Shown: positions 60,301 through 64,000 of the stretch, piece by piece | How positions within the stretch are numbered: the first letter of the stretch is position 1 | Layout: each line of letters begins with the position of its first letter | Origin: Calonectria ilicicola | Taxonomy: Eukaryota > Ascomycota > Sordariomycetes > Hypocreales > Nectriaceae | NCBI GenBank assembly: GCA_020809705.1 | Contig: CP085828.1 | Coordinates: 5,952,001 to 6,016,000 of the forward strand | DNA length: 64,000 bases | Direction: 5' to 3' | Notes under the pieces: model-generated | The model's database searches: none | What the model was told of the DNA's origin: nothing | What the model saw: the letters and a program-made list of their open reading frames with translations, nothing else | Position numbers and translations under genes: made by a program

Positions 60301-63240
60301 GAACAAAACAAGGCCAAAGCCAATGGCAAGCCCAAGTCAACCCACAGCGGCCACGAAGGCGGCACATCTACAAAGGCTCGCAGCGTAAACGAGGCTGATG
60401 ACCCGCAAGATATAGAGGACCGAATCAAAAAGATCCTTGGCGAAGGTGGAAAGTTCACTTCCGCCACCTGGAGCTCGAATGCGGACGGCGAGATCGAGGG
60501 AACTATCGAAGATCTAATTTATGGTATCGCCGAGGAGTTCACTCCCCAGAATAGCTACCACATTCGAATCATTGCTCCACAGATTCAGCTCCAGAGTGAC
60601 AAGAACAAGAAGCACGCTGTACTTGCCACAGCCAAGGGCATGGAGCTGAAGGTGGTAGAAGTCATGGATAGCGAAAGAATTTCGGATACCGTCAGTGGCC
60701 TCGTTCAACGCCGATTCTTGGTCAACATGGACAGTGTTCAATTCTTTGTGACACATCAAAAGTGGTTCCTCACCAACTTGTTGTCGATGTACGTCGGCAG
60801 CAAGTACGGAACTGTAAATGGATCATCGTGGCCCCCGTGGGTACCTATTGAAGTTGTGTTCGACTTTCAAGCAGATCCATTTGGCTTCAAGCGAGTTGTG
60901 CAAAAGACGTCAGCGCAGGTTCGATACGACAAGTACAACACGCTCCGTCTCAAATACAACGATGAAGTCAACACTGATGTGCCCAACGAAGCCTCGCCAG
61001 AAACCGCTACAGAGAATAGAATGGACAATCTGTGGGTCGAATTCCCACAGGCCCGCGCGCTCTGCAACTCTTCACAATATTATGCTCTCTATGTCATTGT
61101 TCTGGATCTCCTAATGTACAATGAACCTATGGAGAAGACGAGAAGCGAGCGATTGGAAAAGATCATTCTAGCATCCGACTTCAGCGATTTGAGTGGCGCC
61201 CCTGCCAAGGTGCAAAAGCTTCAGCAACGTATCCGGCACATGGAAGAAATCAAAGAGCACTTCCAAATTCACTCCAAGCATCTCGACAAGAAGGGTTGGG
61301 AAGACAGACTTCGCCTGGAGCGGGACATTGCGGCCTGCGAGGACGAGCTCTTCTTCTTAATGAAGGCCATCACCTCATCCCAGAGAAAGTACGACGTCAA
61401 CACGAACACGAATGGCTTACTCAGGTGGAATATTTCAGTGCGAGATATTGTCTGGCACCTGATGCAAGATTCCAATGAACCATTGGTGGAGCTTCAGCTG
61501 AAGAACGTTGAGTACGACCGTACTGATAACTCGGATGGCTCTCACGTCAACCTCATCCGAGTTGGTAAAGTGCTAGGTCTGAACCTGCTCCCAGACGCCA
61601 TGTATCCAGAAGTGGTTGCGCCCTTTATCGACACAGAAAAGCCACTGGGCCCTGAGATGGAAAATAAGGAAATGATAAGAGTGTATTGGTATATGCTCGA
61701 AGCCATTGCTGGAATTCCCGTCATGGACCGGTTTGAAGTCAATGTGTTACCTATCAAGATCCAGCTTGAGCATGAATTGGGCAGGCGGTTATTCGAGTAC
61801 ATTTTCCCAGGCCTGGACGGCGACAAACTTTCAGGCGACGAGCCCAAGAACGATTCCCCCTTCATCATCAAGCAAATAGGCGATGCCGAGGAGGAATATG
61901 ACGAGTCTCTCGCCAGTACCAACGATCGGTCAGAGTCGAGTTCGTTCGACAAGGATTCTTCATCATTCTCGACAAGGCCTGGTTCATTGGAGCTTCGTCT
62001 GCGTCCAACCCTGAGCTCTAATTCGAAGTCGGATCGAGCATCTAAGAAAGCTCTCAGCATTAACAGTGGCGAAGGACACTCATTCCGACTCTTCCGCGCA
62101 CCTACACCCAGGACAATGTTGAAGAAGCCCTCACGCGAGTCCTTGCGTTCAAGCTCGACTCATCGAAATGCACTAGCACGTACAAGCACGGGTCACTCGT
62201 CCAAAGACGCTCAATCTATCGCTAGCAATGATAAGCGTTCTGGCCGATTCGGACTTGGTAAGAAGTCCGACGGCAAGGAGCAACCATCGGATGACTTGAC
62301 AAAGATGATGGACCGAGCGAGCAACTACATGACGTTCTCATCAATTAAGATGCCCTCTGTGGTGCTCTGTCTAAGCTACAAGGGCAAGGAGCAGCGCAAC
62401 TTTGCCGACGTCCACGACTTTGTATTCAGGATGCCCAGTGTTGAGTGGCAAAACAAAACGTGGTCCAACCTCGATCTGGCCTTGGCACTCAAGAAGGCGG
62501 TCATGAAGGCTCTCATCTCTCACACTGGTGCCCTTATCGGAAACAAGTTTTCGAAGCACAGGCCCAATGCCGAGCAACGGAACAAGCTCCGGGAGTTGGC
62601 CAATAGTTCTGTTCTGATTGCTCCTGCATCGTCAGCTGCTTCACAGCATTACTCTGGGAGCATAAACGACAGCGATGACTCGTCTAGCATGTATGGCACA
62701 TCACCTGTGGACTTTTCACGGTCGCCGCCTCGGTCTCTTCACGGTAGCACACATAGCAGCATACCCGCATCCAGCTCTTCTCGTCGACGAAGCCGCAGTT
62801 CCAGTGTCACCAGCCGCAAGTCTTCGCGCACGACGGCTTCCGGCAAGCCTGGACCTAATGTCCCTACGTACTTGATGATGACGCCGCCAACGCCTGTGGA
62901 TGACCCACGTGGCAGACAGAATCACGGCATTGAGCTGCTTCGTCCGGGCACAAGCAGTGGGTTCAGCATGATAGCATCTACGCACAATCAACATACACTC
63001 AGGCGGGGCACACCCATCGAACGTCCGCAGACAAGCATGAGCAGCCATAACACCGAAGTCCGAAGAAAAACTGGCACTAGCAATCTCAAAGATAAGCTCA
63101 GCGCACTAACTGCCCGCATGAGCAATCGCGACACAAATGGATTGCACGATGAGGAAACAGACAGGGATGAAGATAACCGGCCACCTTCACGAGATCCAAG
63201 ATCCAGGAGACTCAGTTGGAGCGGAAGAAGTAGATCGTGA
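54307..63240 (+). CDS. fmp27: FMP27/Hobbit-type bridge-like lipid transfer protein
   Basis: One uninterrupted exon of 2,977 codons, the largest gene here. It belongs to the family of yeast Fmp27, plant SABRE/APT1 and animal Hobbit: very long beta-groove proteins that span membrane contact sites and move phospholipids, anchored in the ER. The N-terminus MALLNPTFVFGLVVLVYLSS is a hydrophobic anchor, followed by the family's opening repeat (YTPRDGCRIEIRGLGLNVHRP). The GFWDK motif is at about residue 1389 (GFWDKLRLNFHSR) and the WPPW motif at about residue 2175. Coiled-coil sequence (KVQKLQQRIRHMEEIKEHF) follows near 2300. The C-terminal 400 residues are Ser/Arg-rich and disordered. The yeast protein is about 2,630 residues, so this is somewhat longer. 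The ATG at 54307 (ACGACCATGGC) is chosen; the upstream in-frame GTG at 54274 is not a eukaryotic start. Confidence 0.95.
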   Translation: MALLNPTFVFGLVVLVYLSSFVLLAVLRILTGISVQRIGYFSLRRLAYTPRDGCRIEIRGLGLNVHRPTFAQPTWLSVVLEELVVTLDIRELEGSKPAESDTETNDHDKDNVSQNDKSKPLPRSRLSQRGGKGIIRSETWKKLTNIKEKLKRLHKNINWLKMIDVVATNSSINVVDVGNVQVGSLTLAVDTRPKMVDRARFFMRRRKHSPSKDRQAEWIMTVRSVLFTADGSESMELLDHLFLNIHGFLYASREGLRDASVSLKLGRLHIPLDDIQTCAAKLKRSRKSPGSPNPDEPVDIFLGKVVQEVDEPGSTNEELMRTVSDSREFFSSILRGIKEVQFAVSFLGLTSRVSSAKPDANPIILSAAMKEVGMDLHRLDPKSPAHRMYFPPGAIAHEALGAALSISLGLDDGQGHADRLVYIPMATTTVKTTFLSKTVEVLQDTNVGEKNANIMFANSVVTSPSVDLDPRHLPLLLSLLKSKPRAQRPKGENRHLISRLLPKATVKFSMHEPVVRIKLKPLQKTEDADDFDLIISSISSISLDMESSHSLVEDLHYSLDGAVRLQSHDLYYQNNTGDRFNLITTESFDMKLHLGARPDVYVELTGNLQSSSVSMIRPEIIDGVRQIVRELRIDVEPEKGPVVKHPRGKNFLRSLPGWLLRAQFEMTDFSVEVAGIEESVSDDARGVFLHWDSVASEYRAHRFDGLHRRQSTSRRRANSRSMTQSDSDLTPPSTSPRPRKKPQNIGDGRRLTIYARGIEAQIMEDLDRLEPEPFISIPFLETSLSATSDSHGPLFNVHTSVRTILAQYSLYRHYAVGVAVMTLSKAFMRSGRDIPRRKSESNVSNLSPPSSRLAPPGAHDDLSGLTPIASELVTFDFKAALVQLKAEMPHDPNMMLHMYGLEMGRQRWSTPHVSARLVRLYTEPPRMRNVWARILSIKSGRLDFRESKRKSPRGPAIDEKMVDIVTEAVRIAIPHEVILNRISDNFINTIKAVQQLHNRFRTGTNVYILEKGPEGPKSVPKISVRARNFLFELEDGAFEWKLGMIYRTGLIEQTQRITREEAFRVKLKRVREEEIRRGNSKIRSRSTFARGRPDASSAASTRSRSVDILNSPTDGHSNGNRGRLPRYDPDSENIGVNGSSKVSEHDARLHLDMFNAQSWKKRIDRAYQICQNNVKESKNQFWGPNELPDDIEEAENILEVPSRPALMCTSITDLHFMIDKPSFPMKDLPDFIHKIGKGMPKDMKYSLLVPMHVGIEMGEAKVTLRDYPLPLLHIPPMKYGQSSKLQTVSLKANFVVAEEFRGVESTRKVWVDVIPPRSVDPTSNEGGFGIEVRRTVGPVKSYSDVYMNVNTALPTRITWGPCYQSAIQDMMMVIESFTKPQLDPSERVGFWDKLRLNFHSRIHAAWKGDGDVHLGLKGTRDPYQLTGNGAGFLMCWRNDVRWTINADDDPKRFIAIESAEYVLAIPDYSHEIRESVRQILELEKHPSEDKYKSEASFKKVVMKLSGKVQFLGGLIFERAIEDGIRSFDFKPHYEVVLKNPIFAKEQDGLPYDAMRGFRSRHIHLSIAVRAPVDRDWLSEHPEPSRSYNTVHLTPRFFTHFFAWWGLFGQPLSLPIRQGNLFPGREKNSKKFGRHLATVKYNLLLAPLFLSHIYKHKDVEDYSENAVSATGVKVRFDSFSLDLHQRREEFNTLGKTRNDETSRTSGIKIHAAQLDLVSADVRAVSASLKGTTTEAIQKGSIATLMNEHDDKPDLSRFTIPDNDYSWIDMDDFVELDWILPTEPHPDTKILPLAYAPRLTYFRQTDIGGVIAGDPSRTSPFGNEPTHFCILNHDNDPLRVQGQLIQERLNQLGIQMQTHARDVGEAELRGIRNDWKDPELVHDFDALRKHTHVLREKKDFLESMLAQRQAKPSWSSQRRGSDRRRSVGSVGMHDETLHIPATTEFESEFNNRFVIHNLQLKWNNLLRNIILRYFHQNGQRRGFVYYLSRPAIKFILDIVEEQNKAKANGKPKSTHSGHEGGTSTKARSVNEADDPQDIEDRIKKILGEGGKFTSATWSSNADGEIEGTIEDLIYGIAEEFTPQNSYHIRIIAPQIQLQSDKNKKHAVLATAKGMELKVVEVMDSERISDTVSGLVQRRFLVNMDSVQFFVTHQKWFLTNLLSMYVGSKYGTVNGSSWPPWVPIEVVFDFQADPFGFKRVVQKTSAQVRYDKYNTLRLKYNDEVNTDVPNEASPETATENRMDNLWVEFPQARALCNSSQYYALYVIVLDLLMYNEPMEKTRSERLEKIILASDFSDLSGAPAKVQKLQQRIRHMEEIKEHFQIHSKHLDKKGWEDRLRLERDIAACEDELFFLMKAITSSQRKYDVNTNTNGLLRWNISVRDIVWHLMQDSNEPLVELQLKNVEYDRTDNSDGSHVNLIRVGKVLGLNLLPDAMYPEVVAPFIDTEKPLGPEMENKEMIRVYWYMLEAIAGIPVMDRFEVNVLPIKIQLEHELGRRLFEYIFPGLDGDKLSGDEPKNDSPFIIKQIGDAEEEYDESLASTNDRSESSSFDKDSSSFSTRPGSLELRLRPTLSSNSKSDRASKKALSINSGEGHSFRLFRAPTPRTMLKKPSRESLRSSSTHRNALARTSTGHSSKDAQSIASNDKRSGRFGLGKKSDGKEQPSDDLTKMMDRASNYMTFSSIKMPSVVLCLSYKGKEQRNFADVHDFVFRMPSVEWQNKTWSNLDLALALKKAVMKALISHTGALIGNKFSKHRPNAEQRNKLRELANSSVLIAPASSAASQHYSGSINDSDDSSSMYGTSPVDFSRSPPRSLHGSTHSSIPASSSSRRRSRSSSVTSRKSSRTTASGKPGPNVPTYLMMTPPTPVDDPRGRQNHGIELLRPGTSSGFSMIASTHNQHTLRRGTPIERPQTSMSSHNTEVRRKTGTSNLKDKLSALTARMSNRDTNGLHDEETDRDEDNRPPSRDPRSRRLSWSGRSRS

Positions 63241-64000
63241 AGTGGAGGAGTGAGAAGGGAGAGAGACAAGAGGGCATCGTGAAAGATGTTTTCTGGTGGA
63301 TAGAGAAAATGGCGCGGTTGTAGTATAGATATCGATCATATGGGCAATGGCGTACTGGATGGAATTGCGCAAAGAGGAGGGAGTTTTCTTTGTCTGTTTT
63401 TTCAGATTTTCATTTTTGGATCCCCATACATGTGTGTCCTCGCGGCGAGAAGAAAACTCAATGGGAGTACAGTACAGTACAGCAGCATACGAATACGGGG
63501 GGAGCAAGGGAGGCAGCGTGTTTTGTTTCTCGATACACCTTGTATAGCACTAGCGGTTCTTGGATGGGACAGGGACAACTGGCGGAAAATACCGTGGTAG
63601 TTTTTTTGTTTATAGGGAGAGGGGGGGTGTTATCCTCACCACGAGGGGAGAGGGGTTTCATCCCGAGCTGAATTCCGTATGTAATACAAAACATATTAGA
63701 CGTTCATATCAAGTTCGTTTTTAGAAACCAAAAGCGTAAAAAGGTTGGATAGGATAGGATAGGATAGGATATGTGATGGCATGGCATGCACAATGACGGC
63801 ATTAAATGTGCATACATTACTCGCATTCATTACTCGGCTCCTTGTTTGTTGGGGCCAATCCCTGCTGGACGATTTGAAAAGATGATGCTGCAGCGGTCTT
63901 TTTTTTTTTTTTTTATAACACATGTCGTGTAGTGTTGTATCTCTCCGACGCTGTGTTTCATGGGGACAGGTCGTGTGACGCTGCAAGTTTATCTCTACAC
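63241..64000. other. FMP27 3' flank to window end
   Basis: No gene. It has five tandem GGATA units (63747-63771), T runs (63601-63608, 63898-63914) and otherwise unremarkable DNA. Confidence 0.5.
63747..63771 (+). repeat. GGATA pentanucleotide repeat (5 units)
   Basis: Five exact head-to-tail copies of GGATA in the FMP27 downstream region. Microsatellite. Confidence 0.85.

Overview
This window is nuclear DNA of a filamentous ascomycete, most likely a sordariomycete and probably Hypocreales. That rests on conserved proteins that resemble sordariomycete versions, many short GT-AG introns (48-125 bp), a dispersed 5S rRNA gene, an intron-bearing tRNA-Phe, fungal-only families (rhodopsin-like PTH11-type membrane protein, F-box/LRR proteins) and pyrimidine-rich leaders. 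I cannot name the species.

Layout. 1-3.2 kb: no gene seen. 3.2-9.1 kb: vps16 (-) and atg16 (+) diverge from a 394-bp spacer, and atg16 converges on dot1 (-). 9.1-27.7 kb is a sparse, partly AT-rich accessory stretch. It holds an intron-containing tRNA-Phe, a three-exon gene for a small secreted TIL-domain (protease-inhibitor-like) protein, a 5S rRNA gene, a short C2H2 zinc-finger gene that looks truncated, a possible orphan gene, a rhodopsin-like membrane protein, and two related F-box/LRR genes, one with a frameshift near its C-terminus. 27.7-33.3 kb: the ribosome-maturation GTPase gene ria1/EFL1 (-) and the eIF3 subunit L gene (+) diverge. 33.3-38.7 kb is a 5.4-kb gene-poor interval. 38.7-41.3 kb holds a universal-stress-protein gene with a 1.07-kb first intron and evidence for two alternative starts. 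43.8-47.0 kb: a Golgi pH regulator/GTG-type membrane protein and a Nudix hydrolase. 48.2-51.7 kb: an eIF4B-like RNA-binding protein (-) with a 6-nt in-frame micro-exon diverges from a small glycine-rich multi-pass membrane protein (+). 54.3-63.2 kb: a single-exon 2,977-codon FMP27 gene, a bridge-like lipid-transfer protein.

How genes relate. Vps16 (CORVET/HOPS tethering) and Atg16 (autophagosome formation) act in the same vacuole-directed route and share a promoter spacer. EFL1 and eIF3L are both translation-apparatus genes sharing a spacer, and eIF4B is a third nearby. This is compatible with co-regulation but is only inference.

I see no CRISPR array, intact transposon, secondary-metabolite cluster or clearly new multi-gene system. 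The best leads are the TIL-domain secreted peptide, the frameshifted F-box gene, the eIF4B micro-exon, the dual-start stress-protein gene and the truncated C2H2 factor. Exon boundaries were set by hand from splice motifs, reading phase and family resemblance, without transcripts or database searches.
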